Shown here: positions 1-5,256 of the stretch, piece by piece
Position numbering within the stretch: position 1 is the stretch's first letter
Layout: every line of letters starts with the position of its first letter
Origin: Ramlibacter sp.
GTDB lineage: Bacteria > Pseudomonadota > Gammaproteobacteria > Burkholderiales > Burkholderiaceae
Reading direction: 5' to 3'
NCBI GenBank assembly: GCA_014376915.1
Contig: JACMQP010000456.1
Coordinates: 1 to 5,256 of the forward strand
Length of the DNA: 5,256 bases
Notes under the pieces: generated by a model
Told to the model about the DNA's origin: nothing
Seen by the model: the letters and a program-made list of their open reading frames with translations, nothing else
Databases searched by the model: none
Position numbers and translations under genes: made by a program

Positions 1-291
1 ATCCGCGAACACGCGGAGCACGCGAAGCGGGAAGCGCAACAGACGGAGCGGGCCCAGGCCATCGTGGATGCGGTCAAGGCCTCGGCGCAAAGCGCAGGCG
101 TGCAGGCGACGCCTCTGACCGTGAAGTCGGGTTCGGTCGCCGACGCCGTGACCGAGGCCGCGCAGAAGAACGCCTGCGATCTGATCGTCATGGCTTCGCA
201 CGCCCGCCGCGGCCTGGCGCGGGTGCTGCTCGGCAGCGAGACCCAGCACGTGCTCACTCACAGCCAGATCCCGGTGCTGGTGATCCGCTGA
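1..291 (+). CDS. Universal stress protein (UspA family), 5'-truncated by window edge
   Basis: This is the C-terminal 96 residues of a universal stress protein, a small cytoplasmic alpha/beta protein linked to stress survival that often binds ATP. The frame is open from the first base, so the gene starts before the window; full-length relatives are about 150 residues, so roughly the last two thirds are seen. The end carries the family hallmark: the strand DLIVMAS (visible residues 60-66), then HARRGLARVLLGSETQHVL and the closing strand IPVLVIR. The ATP-binding pattern of the family is G-2x-G-9x-G-(S/T). Here both first glycines are alanine (A65 and A68), while G78-S79 is kept, so nucleotide binding may be altered. 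The gene converges on the sensor kinase gene with 15 bases between stop codons, so it is unlikely to be co-transcribed with its neighbours. A GTG at base 64 is internal and not the real start. Family assignment is firm; the physiological role is not known. Confidence 0.9.
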   Translation: MREHAEHAKREAQQTERAQAIVDAVKASAQSAGVQATPLTVKSGSVADAVTEAAQKNACDLIVMASHARRGLARVLLGSETQHVLTHSQIPVLVIR

Positions 292-310
292 GGCCTGCCT
301 GGCGACTCAG
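288..310. terminator. Imperfect hairpin across the convergent gene junction (possible bidirectional terminator)
   Basis: CTGAGGCC (288-295) can pair with GGC (301-303) and CTCAG (306-310), giving eight base pairs with a two-base GA bulge and a five-base loop. It lies exactly at the junction and contains the TGA stop codons of both converging genes. No U-tract follows on either strand, so it is not a canonical intrinsic terminator. Termination activity is only inferred from position. Confidence 0.25.
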
Positions 311-1938
311 GGCCTGCAGCTGAAGTTGGCTGCGTCATTGACCTCGCAGCCGGCTTTGTCGTTAGGCCCCGCCCGCGTGTCCGCTGGCCGTTCGCAAGAC
401 CATGGGCCGGGTTGGTCGGGAGCCAGCGGCAACTGCAGCCGGGCGCACAGCCCGGCGGTCGCGCCGGTTGGCGGCCCTGCATCGGCCAGCACGATGTCGC
501 CCCCGTTGCGCCGCGCGTAGGCGCGCGCGATGGCCAGCCCCAGGCCGGCGCCGCCGCTGGCGCTGGTGCCGCCCCGCGCAAAGCGATCGAACACGGCAGC
601 ATGCAGTTCCGGCGCAATGCCTGGACCGCTGTCGCGGACTTCGGCCCAGGCCAGTCGCCCTGCCTTGCGGACCGCCACCGTGATGCGGCCATGGGCCGGC
701 GTGTGGCGGATCGCGTTGTGGACCAGGTTGGCCAGCGCCTCGTGCAGTTCTGCCGCATCTCCGCGCACGGGCACGGCCGCCACGCCGGACGGGTCGCCGT
801 CGTCGCCGTCGTCGCCGCCGGTATCCACGTCGCCGCCCCGGGCGTCGTCCCATCCGAGGTCCTGGTCTTTCGCGCGGGCCAGCGGCAGGGACTGGAGCAC
901 GACCTCGCGGGCGACCAGGTTCAGGTCGACCAGCGGCGGGGCGGCGCCGGGCTGCTCCGGCCGGCTGGCATGCGCCATCGACAGCAACTGGTCGCTCAGG
1001 CGCTGGCTGTGCCCGAGTTGCGCGAGGATGGCGCGCAGCGTCTCGCGCAGCAGCGCCGGGTCCCGTTCGCGCAGGGCATAGCCGGCCTGCGTCATCATGA
1101 TCGCGATCGGCGTCCGCAACTGGTGCGACGCATCCTCCAGGAACCGGGTCTGCTGCGCCAGCAACTGCCGGTGCTGGGCGATGTGGTGATTCACCGCGTC
1201 GACCAGCGGCGCGACTTCGTAGGGAACGGCGCTCGCGTCCAACGGCTGCAGGTCGTGCGGCGGCCGGGCGCGCAGCGACTCCCGCAGGCACCGCAGCGGA
1301 CGCAGGGCACGCGAAATGCCCAGCCAGACCAGCAGCGCCATCACGGCGAGCATGGCCAAGTCCTGCCGCAGCTCGCGCCACAGCGACGCGGAGCGCGCAT
1401 CGTCCCAGCGCGACCGGTCCTGCGCCGCCTGCACCCGCACGCGCCAGCGCCGGCCCGCCGCATCCGTCAGGTCGCGCTGCAGCATCGCCACCCGCACCGG
1501 ATCCCCGTGGTAGGAGGCGTCGTAGAAGACGATGCCACCACCGCCCCGTTCGGCAGCCGCCGGCGGGGGCAGGTCGCCCGGCCCCACCAGCGTGCGTTCC
1601 ACCGCGGCCGTCACCGCTGCGCCGTCCATCGGCAGCACGCCCACGTGCAGGTGCCTGTGCGGCGTGCGGACTGATTCGAACATCGCCTGAACGGCCAGCG
1701 GCGCGGCGACTTCGAGCTCGCCCCGCGCACCGAACCGGAGGCTCGCGTCCAGCGCCGAAAGCGGTTCGACCAGCGACTCGTCGTAGGCCTTGTCCAGGCT
1801 GCGCGTGCGGTTCGCGTGATCGCTCCAGCTGTCCACCAGCAGCAGCAGGGCGATGCAGGGCAGCAGCAGCAGCAGCAGCTGCGCCCGCAGGCCCGGTGCC
1901 TGCTTGCGCAGCCGGCGCCGGTCAACCCCGACCGGCAC
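307..1938 (-). CDS. TctE-like two-component sensor histidine kinase
   Basis: This is an inner-membrane sensor kinase that should autophosphorylate on histidine and pass the phosphate to the adjacent regulator. From the GTG at 1938 it is 543 residues. It has a leucine-rich first membrane segment (about 17-36) and a periplasmic region (about 37-193) resembling the 2CSK_N sensor domain of TctE kinases, with the conserved GDLPPP stretch at 121-126. A second membrane segment (about 194-208) and a HAMP-like linker (about 209-256) follow. The phosphoacceptor is H272 in ASHQLRTP. The ATPase domain has the N-box (HEALANLVHNAIRHTP, 399-414), G1 (DSGPGI, 436-441), F-box (FDRF, 450-453) and G2 (GAGLGLAIA). 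All catalytic motifs are intact. Oddities are an Asp/Gly-rich insert (364-385) and a tail of about 38 residues after the ATPase fold. No ATG is available near the N-terminus; GTG 1938 was chosen because it overlaps the regulator stop by 17 bases and has a weak GAAAG eight bases upstream. GTG at 1947 is an alternative. The stimulus is unknown. Confidence 0.9.
   Translation of the reverse strand: MPVGVDRRRLRKQAPGLRAQLLLLLLPCIALLLLVDSWSDHANRTRSLDKAYDESLVEPLSALDASLRFGARGELEVAAPLAVQAMFESVRTPHRHLHVGVLPMDGAAVTAAVERTLVGPGDLPPPAAAERGGGGIVFYDASYHGDPVRVAMLQRDLTDAAGRRWRVRVQAAQDRSRWDDARSASLWRELRQDLAMLAVMALLVWLGISRALRPLRCLRESLRARPPHDLQPLDASAVPYEVAPLVDAVNHHIAQHRQLLAQQTRFLEDASHQLRTPIAIMMTQAGYALRERDPALLRETLRAILAQLGHSQRLSDQLLSMAHASRPEQPGAAPPLVDLNLVAREVVLQSLPLARAKDQDLGWDDARGGDVDTGGDDGDDGDPSGVAAVPVRGDAAELHEALANLVHNAIRHTPAHGRITVAVRKAGRLAWAEVRDSGPGIAPELHAAVFDRFARGGTSASGGAGLGLAIARAYARRNGGDIVLADAGPPTGATAGLCARLQLPLAPDQPGPWSCERPADTRAGPNDKAGCEVNDAANFSCRP
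794..820. repeat. Three tandem 9-base units inside the kinase gene
   Basis: TCGCCGTCG occurs at 794-802 and 803-811, followed by TCGCCGCCG at 812-820. The unit is a multiple of three, so copy changes stay in frame. On the minus strand it encodes GDD-type triplets in the sensor kinase (residues about 374-382), between the histidine domain and the N-box. Such short tandem units can change number by replication slippage. Confidence 0.8.
1861..1878. repeat. (CAG)6 trinucleotide run in the first membrane segment of the kinase
   Basis: Six perfect CAG units read as CTG on the coding strand and give six leucines in a row (kinase residues 21-26). A shorter CAG run lies nearby at about 1838-1848 and encodes further leucines of the same membrane helix. 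The run is probably a by-product of leucine coding with the preferred CTG codon in a GC-rich genome. Confidence 0.8.
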
Positions 1939-2623
1939 CGGCGGCACTTTCGGATGCAACGGCTTCCAGCAGGTAGCCAAGTCCGCGCACTGTGACGATG
2001 CGCACGTCGCTGCCGGCCAGCTTGCGCCGCAACCGGTGCAGGACCTGCTCGATCGCGTCCGGGCCGGCCTGGCTGGCCTGGGGAAAGACCTTGTCGTACA
2101 GCTGCGAGCGCCCGATCGGCATACCGGCCCGCAACAGCAGTGCAGTGAGAGCGGCATGCTCTCGCGGCGTCAGCTGCAACAGAAGATCCGCCAGCATGAA
2201 GGCATGGCTTTCGCTGTCGTAGGACAGCGATCCGCACTGCAGCCGGTGCAGGCGCCGGCCGTGGCTGCGGCGCACCAGCGCCGCCAGCCGCGCCTCGAGC
2301 TCTTCGATCGCGAACGGCTTGGCCAGGAAATCGTCGGCCCCCAGGTTCAGGCCGCGCACCCGGTCCGGCAGGCTCCCCTGGGCGGTGAGGATCAGTACCG
2401 GCACGGCGTTGCCGTGGTCCCGCAATTGCGCCAGCACGGCCAGGCCGTGCCTGTCCGGCAGGCCCAGGTCCAGCACCACTGCGTCGTACTCGGTGCCGGC
2501 CTGCATCAAGGCCTCGCCGCTGCGCGCGTCGGGTGCATGGTCGGTGACGAAGCCGCTCTGCTTGAGCGCCCGCACCAGCCACGCCGCCATCTCGCGTTCG
2601 TCTTCGATCAGCAGCAGGCGCAT
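1922..2623 (-). CDS. TctD-like OmpR/PhoB-family response regulator
   Basis: This 233-residue cytoplasmic DNA-binding regulator is the partner of the overlapping downstream sensor kinase. The N-terminal receiver domain (about 1-116) shows the acidic pair E7-D8, the phosphoacceptor D52 in VVLDLGLP, the switch threonine T80 in LILTA and the conserved K102 in AKPF, so it should be phosphorylatable. The C-terminal winged helix (about 128-220) has the typical LTPREHAALTALL opening, the recognition-helix area around AIEQVLHRLRRKL and the closing TVRGLGYLLE. This layout matches the OmpR/PhoB family, closest in style to TctD regulators of tricarboxylate transport. The ATG at 2623 was chosen because the receiver domain begins there (MRLLLIEDE); the frame stays open 112 codons upstream but that part is unrelated and overlaps the lipoprotein gene. 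No convincing Shine-Dalgarno is visible before it. The stop overlaps the kinase start, indicating translational coupling. Target genes cannot be read from the protein. Confidence 0.94.
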   Translation of the reverse strand: MRLLLIEDEREMAAWLVRALKQSGFVTDHAPDARSGEALMQAGTEYDAVVLDLGLPDRHGLAVLAQLRDHGNAVPVLILTAQGSLPDRVRGLNLGADDFLAKPFAIEELEARLAALVRRSHGRRLHRLQCGSLSYDSESHAFMLADLLLQLTPREHAALTALLLRAGMPIGRSQLYDKVFPQASQAGPDAIEQVLHRLRRKLAGSDVRIVTVRGLGYLLEAVASESAAGAGRG

Positions 2624-2736
2624 GGCGGTGGAGGACGACAACGCAGGCGTGCGGCGGCACCCGAAAGCCTCGTGGGCACGCCCCCAGGGAGGCGCCCCGG
2701 CGCTGCATGCATGAGGCGGACCGCCGCGAGGGGGCG
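2624..2736. other. Gap between lipoprotein and response regulator genes
   Basis: This 113-base stretch has no gene. It is very GC-rich, with several short complementary G/C runs and an eight-base palindrome TGCATGCA (2704-2711), but no hairpin followed by a T-tract in the minus direction. Read-through from the lipoprotein gene into the two-component genes is therefore plausible. No confident promoter for the regulator was seen. Confidence 0.5.
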
Positions 2737-3963
2737 TTACTTCGTGGAGAAGGTCAAGAGGCCGGCCGGGTCGGAGGCGGCGCAGGTGGCGCAGCCGCCC
2801 GGCGAGGCTCCGGAGGACACGGGCACGAACGCCTTGAAGGTGGCTGCATCGACCGCCACCGAGTGCGCGTTGTTTCCGGTCGGCAGCCGCATCGCCACCG
2901 TACGGGCTGCGGCGTCGATGATCTGCAGGACCGGGGTGCAAGGCGACGCAGCGCTGCACGCTCCGTTGGTGGACGCCATGCCAGAAGCCGTCCAGCGGCT
3001 GGCGGCGCTGTAGTAGCGGTTGGTCGCGCTGTCGTATTCCAGCTGGTCGCCGCCGCCGGCGTTGAGCGACGCCAGGATGTTGCCGTTGCTGCGGTCCATG
3101 ATCTGGACAAGCAGCATCGCGCCGGTGGTGCCTTCGCGGCAGTTCACGGCAATGTCATTGCCCGGGCCGAAGGCGAGGCCGGTCGGGTCGCAATTGCCTT
3201 CGCCGTAGGCGCGCATGCCGGCCAGCTGCGTGTAATTGACGGTGCCGCCCGCGGGGATGGCCCGGATCGCGGCGCCCGGCAGCGCGTTCAGCTCGCCGTG
3301 CGGGTTAGCGGTGGTGCCGTCATTGTTCACATAGAAGGTGTCGGTGGCCGGGTCGTAGCGGCACGCCTCCAGACCGCCGCCGGGATTGCCAGCCGGGTCG
3401 GTGAACGTGACCTGCGCGACGACCTGCTGCGTCGCGGTGTCGATAAAGGTCGCGAACGGCGTGTCGGCTTCGGGCGTGGAAATCATGTACATGCCGTGCA
3501 CGGCGTCGACACAGCCTTCGTCGGCGCGTCGCCCCGAGGTGCCGACCGTGATCGTGTTGACCACCTGCTGGGTCGACGGGTCGATCACCTTGACCGAGTT
3601 CACGTCGCCCGCGTACAGCAGGTTGCCGACCAGGTTCAGGCCGTCCGGGCCCGACCTGGAATTGTCGACCCCGCCGGTGCTGGTGAGGGCCAGCCCCGCG
3701 AACGCGTTGGCGCCCGTCCCCTTGATCTGCCCCACCTGTGCGCTGGTCGCCGTGTCGAACACGTCGACGGCACCGTTGTTGCGGTCGGTGAAGTAATAGC
3801 GGTTGCCGGACACCAGACCCAGATCGAATCCGAAGTTGGTTCCGACCCCCACGCCCGCGACCGGCGCCGCAGCACCGAGTTGCGTGGGGCCGGAAGCGCC
3901 TCCACCCCCGCAAGCTGTGGCCAGCAGGGCCACGCCGATGAACGGAACGATGAGCGATCGCAT
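2737..3963 (-). CDS. Exported YVTN-like beta-propeller lipoprotein, cysteine-rich
   Basis: The 408-residue product begins with MR, a hydrophobic stretch and LLATAC, a lipobox-like site that would place the lipid anchor on C18, followed by a flexible GGGG linker. The rest looks like a beta-propeller: a recurring blade element of the form x-D-x-x-T-x-x-x-V appears at about 64-82 (VDVFDTATSAQVG), 123-141 (VKVIDPSTQQVVN), 171-187 (FIDTATQQVVAQV), 286-304 (IMDRSNGNILA) and 346-363 (IIDAAARTVA), as in YVTN/YncE-type propellers. The mature part has eight more cysteines (151, 201, 258, 275, 336, 342, 391, 394), the last two forming a CxxC near the end; in the periplasm these may form disulfides or bind metal. 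No enzyme motif is recognised, so the role (binding, sensing or electron transfer partner) is unknown. The ATG has a good ribosome binding site. It lies 113 bases upstream of, and codirectional with, the response regulator gene, which suggests a functional link. Residue -3 of the lipobox is alanine, slightly unusual. Confidence 0.85.
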   Translation of the reverse strand: MRSLIVPFIGVALLATACGGGGASGPTQLGAAAPVAGVGVGTNFGFDLGLVSGNRYYFTDRNNGAVDVFDTATSAQVGQIKGTGANAFAGLALTSTGGVDNSRSGPDGLNLVGNLLYAGDVNSVKVIDPSTQQVVNTITVGTSGRRADEGCVDAVHGMYMISTPEADTPFATFIDTATQQVVAQVTFTDPAGNPGGGLEACRYDPATDTFYVNNDGTTANPHGELNALPGAAIRAIPAGGTVNYTQLAGMRAYGEGNCDPTGLAFGPGNDIAVNCREGTTGAMLLVQIMDRSNGNILASLNAGGGDQLEYDSATNRYYSAASRWTASGMASTNGACSAASPCTPVLQIIDAAARTVAMRLPTGNNAHSVAVDAATFKAFVPVSSGASPGGCATCAASDPAGLLTFSTK

Positions 3964-3971
3964 TGTTTTAT

Positions 3972-3976
3972 CTCCC
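3972..3976 (-). promoter_or_regulatory. Ribosome binding site of the propeller lipoprotein gene
   Basis: On the minus strand GGGAG lies eight bases before the ATG at 3963 (GGGAG-ATAAAACA-ATG), in an AT-rich leader. It fixes the start codon of the lipoprotein, which also agrees with the signal peptide. Confidence 0.8.
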
Positions 3977-3979
3977 AGA

Positions 3980-4013
3980 ATGAATGCACCAAGACATTTC
4001 GGTGCAAATTCAT
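3980..4013. repeat. Imperfect inverted repeat in the lipoprotein gene leader
   Basis: ATGAATGCACC (3980-3990) is complementary to GGTGCA (4001-4006) plus TTCAT (4009-4013), with a two-base AA bulge and a ten-base loop, 11 pairs in all. It lies just upstream of the ribosome binding site and abuts a possible -10 hexamer TAGGAT (minus strand, 4017-4012), for which no good -35 was found. It could be an operator or an mRNA leader hairpin; the function is inferred only from position. Confidence 0.5.
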
Positions 4014-4068
4014 CCTAGGCGAGGCAGCGTCGGGCGGCACCGGCAAGATGGCTGACCAAGGGAAAGTC

Positions 4069-4096
4069 CTGATGCGGGTCTGACGCAAGACTGACC
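4069..4096 (-). promoter_or_regulatory. Three 11-base-phased GTCAG-type direct repeats (candidate response regulator box)
   Basis: On the minus strand GGTCAG (4096-4091), CGTCAG (4085-4080) and CATCAG (4074-4069) are spaced exactly 11 bases apart. A further GTCAG lies at 4056-4052, out of that phase. OmpR/PhoB-family regulators are known to bind tandem direct repeats with about one helical turn between half-sites (the PhoB box uses GTCA half-sites 11 bases apart). The repeats lie about 105-135 bases before the lipoprotein start codon. That the adjacent regulator binds here is inference. Confidence 0.35.
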
Positions 4097-4143
4097 GGAA
4101 CCTTCCACTCAGCTTCCAGTGAGGCAAGGCGGCAACACTGCTG

Positions 4144-5256
4144 TCACAGGAAGAGGCTTTGCAGGTCGCTCAGGAAATCGAAACCGCGCTCCGTCGGCCT
4201 GACCCGGTGCAGGTCGCGCTCGATCAATCCCTTGCGCTGCGCATCGTCGAGCTGGTTCCCGATCGCGGTGAGCGGCAGGCCGGTGCGCGCGGAAAAATCC
4301 TGCAACGCGAAACCGTCACGCAGCCGCAGCGCGTTGAGCATGAACTCGAACGGCAGTTCGGAGCGCGCGACTTCCGCATCCTGTGTCACCGCGTTGCCAG
4401 CCAGCGCCTTGTCCATGTACAGCTTCGGTTCGCGAAAGCGCACTTGGCGCACGATGCGGTGCGCGAAACTCAGCTTGCTGTGGGCGCCGGCGCCGATCCC
4501 CAGGTAGTCGCCGAACTGCCAGTAATTGACGTTGTGCCAGCAGCGGTGGCCGGGCAGCGCGTAGGCGGACACCTCGTAGCGCTCCATCCCGGCGCTGCCG
4601 GTCATCTCGGTGATGCGGTCCAGCATCGCATAGGCCTCGTCGTCCTGCGGCACCTGCGGCGGGAATTTGGCGAACACGGTGTTGGGCTCGATCGTGAGGT
4701 GGTAGATCGAGATGTGCGGCGGCATCATCGCCAGCGCCGTGGTGATGTCCTGCTCCACCTGCTCCAGCGCCTGGCCAGGCAGCGCGTACATGATGTCCAG
4801 GTTGAAAGTGTCGAAGGACTGCGCCGCTTCTTCCACCGCCGCGATCGCCTGCTGTCGGTCGTGCACCCGGCCCAGCGCCTTCAGGTGCTCGTCGTTGAAG
4901 CTCTGAACACCGATCGACAGACGGGTGACGCCGGCGCCGCGGAAGGCGCGGAAGCGGTCCTTCTCGAAAGTGCCGGGGTTGGCCTCCAGCGTGGCCTCGC
5001 AATCGGGTTCCAATTTCAGGCGGGCCCGGATGTCGCCCAGCAACCGGTCGATGCCCTGCGGCGAGAACAGGCTGGGGGTGCCGCCGCCGATGAAAATGCT
5101 ATGGATGGTGCGGCCCCACACCAGCGGCAGCGCCTGCTCGAGGTCGGCGATCACCGCATCGATGTAGCGCTGTTCGGGCACCTCGGCCCTGGCTTCATGC
5201 GAATTGAAATCGCAATACGGGCACTTGCGGATGCACCAGGGCAGGTGCACATACAG
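4144..5256 (-). CDS. hemW: HemW, radical SAM heme chaperone, 5'-truncated by window edge
   Basis: HemW (formerly annotated as oxygen-independent coproporphyrinogen III oxidase-like, YggW) is a cytoplasmic radical SAM protein that binds heme and helps insert it into respiratory enzymes. The visible 370 residues open with LYVHLPWCIRKCPYCDFNSH: the C-x3-C-x2-C motif (visible C8, C12, C15) for the [4Fe-4S] cluster, followed by D-F rather than the extra cysteine of true HemN, which favours HemW. Next come the SAM-binding GGGTPS (57-62), the LSIGVQSF segment, GIGAGAHSKL (about 252-261), and the C-terminal HemW_C region (about 297-360, PFEFMLNALRLRDGF onward) ending LFL. The frame runs off the window edge at 5256; a GTG at 5250 is internal to the conserved motif, so the true start and a short N-terminal part lie outside. 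No strong terminator follows its stop, so some read-through toward the lipoprotein gene is possible. No oddity was seen in the protein. Confidence 0.96.
   Translation of the reverse strand: MYVHLPWCIRKCPYCDFNSHEARAEVPEQRYIDAVIADLEQALPLVWGRTIHSIFIGGGTPSLFSPQGIDRLLGDIRARLKLEPDCEATLEANPGTFEKDRFRAFRGAGVTRLSIGVQSFNDEHLKALGRVHDRQQAIAAVEEAAQSFDTFNLDIMYALPGQALEQVEQDITTALAMMPPHISIYHLTIEPNTVFAKFPPQVPQDDEAYAMLDRITEMTGSAGMERYEVSAYALPGHRCWHNVNYWQFGDYLGIGAGAHSKLSFAHRIVRQVRFREPKLYMDKALAGNAVTQDAEVARSELPFEFMLNALRLRDGFALQDFSARTGLPLTAIGNQLDDAQRKGLIERDLHRVRPTERGFDFLSDLQSLFL

Noticed and set aside
412..1674. Long plus-strand open frame of 420 codons antisense to the kinase gene
   Set aside because: It mirrors a gene with all kinase motifs intact; its product is low in recognisable structure and rich in R, Q, A and H, as expected of a GC-rich shadow frame.
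2704..2711. TGCATGCA palindrome between the lipoprotein and regulator genes
   Set aside because: A single eight-base palindrome without repeats or symmetry around it; expected by chance often enough.
2624..2959. Upstream extension of the response regulator frame
   Set aside because: The 112 extra codons precede a receiver domain that begins properly at the ATG at 2623, and they overlap the lipoprotein gene in another frame.
1853..3013. Plus-strand open frame of 386 codons crossing the regulator, gap and lipoprotein genes
   Set aside because: It lies antisense to two well-supported genes and shows no domain or start signal.
2707..4083. Plus-strand open frame of 458 codons antisense to the lipoprotein gene
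   Set aside because: The minus strand has a signal peptide, lipobox, ribosome binding site and propeller repeats; the antisense product is a valine/arginine-rich shadow.
4097..4106. GGAA-CC-TTCC palindrome, and a GGAA/CGTC pair resembling an extracytoplasmic-function sigma promoter on the minus strand
   Set aside because: Arms of only four bases, spacing not standard, and no nearby gene or sigma factor in the window to support it.
4107..4143. Possible terminator after hemW (CTCA/TGAG and CACT/AGTG arms)
   Set aside because: The stems are four base pairs and no T-tract follows in the minus direction.
5248..5250. GTG as the start codon of hemW
   Set aside because: It is the valine of the conserved LYVHLPWC segment and the frame continues to the window edge, so the gene is simply truncated.
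1..5256. Search for tRNA, rRNA, CRISPR arrays, insertion sequence ends and phage genes
   Set aside because: No cloverleaf, spaced repeats, transposase motifs or terminal inverted repeats were seen on either strand by eye.

Overview
The window is GC-rich DNA with dense G/C-ending codons and long antisense open frames. It looks like a betaproteobacterial chromosome, probably Burkholderiales close to the Comamonadaceae. This rests on the style of the HemW, universal stress protein and TctD/TctE-like sequences; it is an inference from protein character, not from a marker gene.

Layout, left to right: (1) 1-291 (+), the 3' part of a universal stress protein (UspA family) gene cut by the window edge. 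(2) 307-1938 (-), an inner-membrane sensor histidine kinase of the TctE type. (3) 1922-2623 (-), its OmpR/PhoB-family response regulator (TctD type); the two genes overlap by 17 bases, regulator first. (4) 2624-2736, a 113-base gap with no gene. (5) 2737-3963 (-), an exported, probably lipid-anchored beta-propeller protein with YVTN-like repeats and eight cysteines in its mature part. (6) 3964-4143, a 180-base intergenic region with a ribosome binding site, an imperfect inverted repeat and three GTCAG/ATCAG repeats spaced exactly 11 bases apart. (7) 4144-5256 (-), hemW, encoding the radical SAM heme chaperone, cut at its 5' end by the window edge.

All genes from hemW leftwards read on the minus strand and meet the stress-protein gene head-on at a 15-base convergent junction. 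The likely unit is propeller lipoprotein, then response regulator, then sensor kinase: an envelope protein encoded just upstream of a two-component system that senses something in the periplasm. TctDE-type systems are usually found next to tricarboxylate (Tct) transporter or periplasmic binding-protein genes; none is visible here, so the signal and target of this pair are unknown. The propeller lipoprotein is the obvious candidate partner or target. HemW looks like an ordinary housekeeping neighbour.

No tRNA, rRNA, CRISPR array, insertion sequence or prophage feature was seen. The parts most worth a second look are the lipoprotein/two-component arrangement, the phased repeats upstream of the lipoprotein gene, the cysteine-rich propeller, and an Asp/Gly tandem insertion in the kinase ATPase domain.
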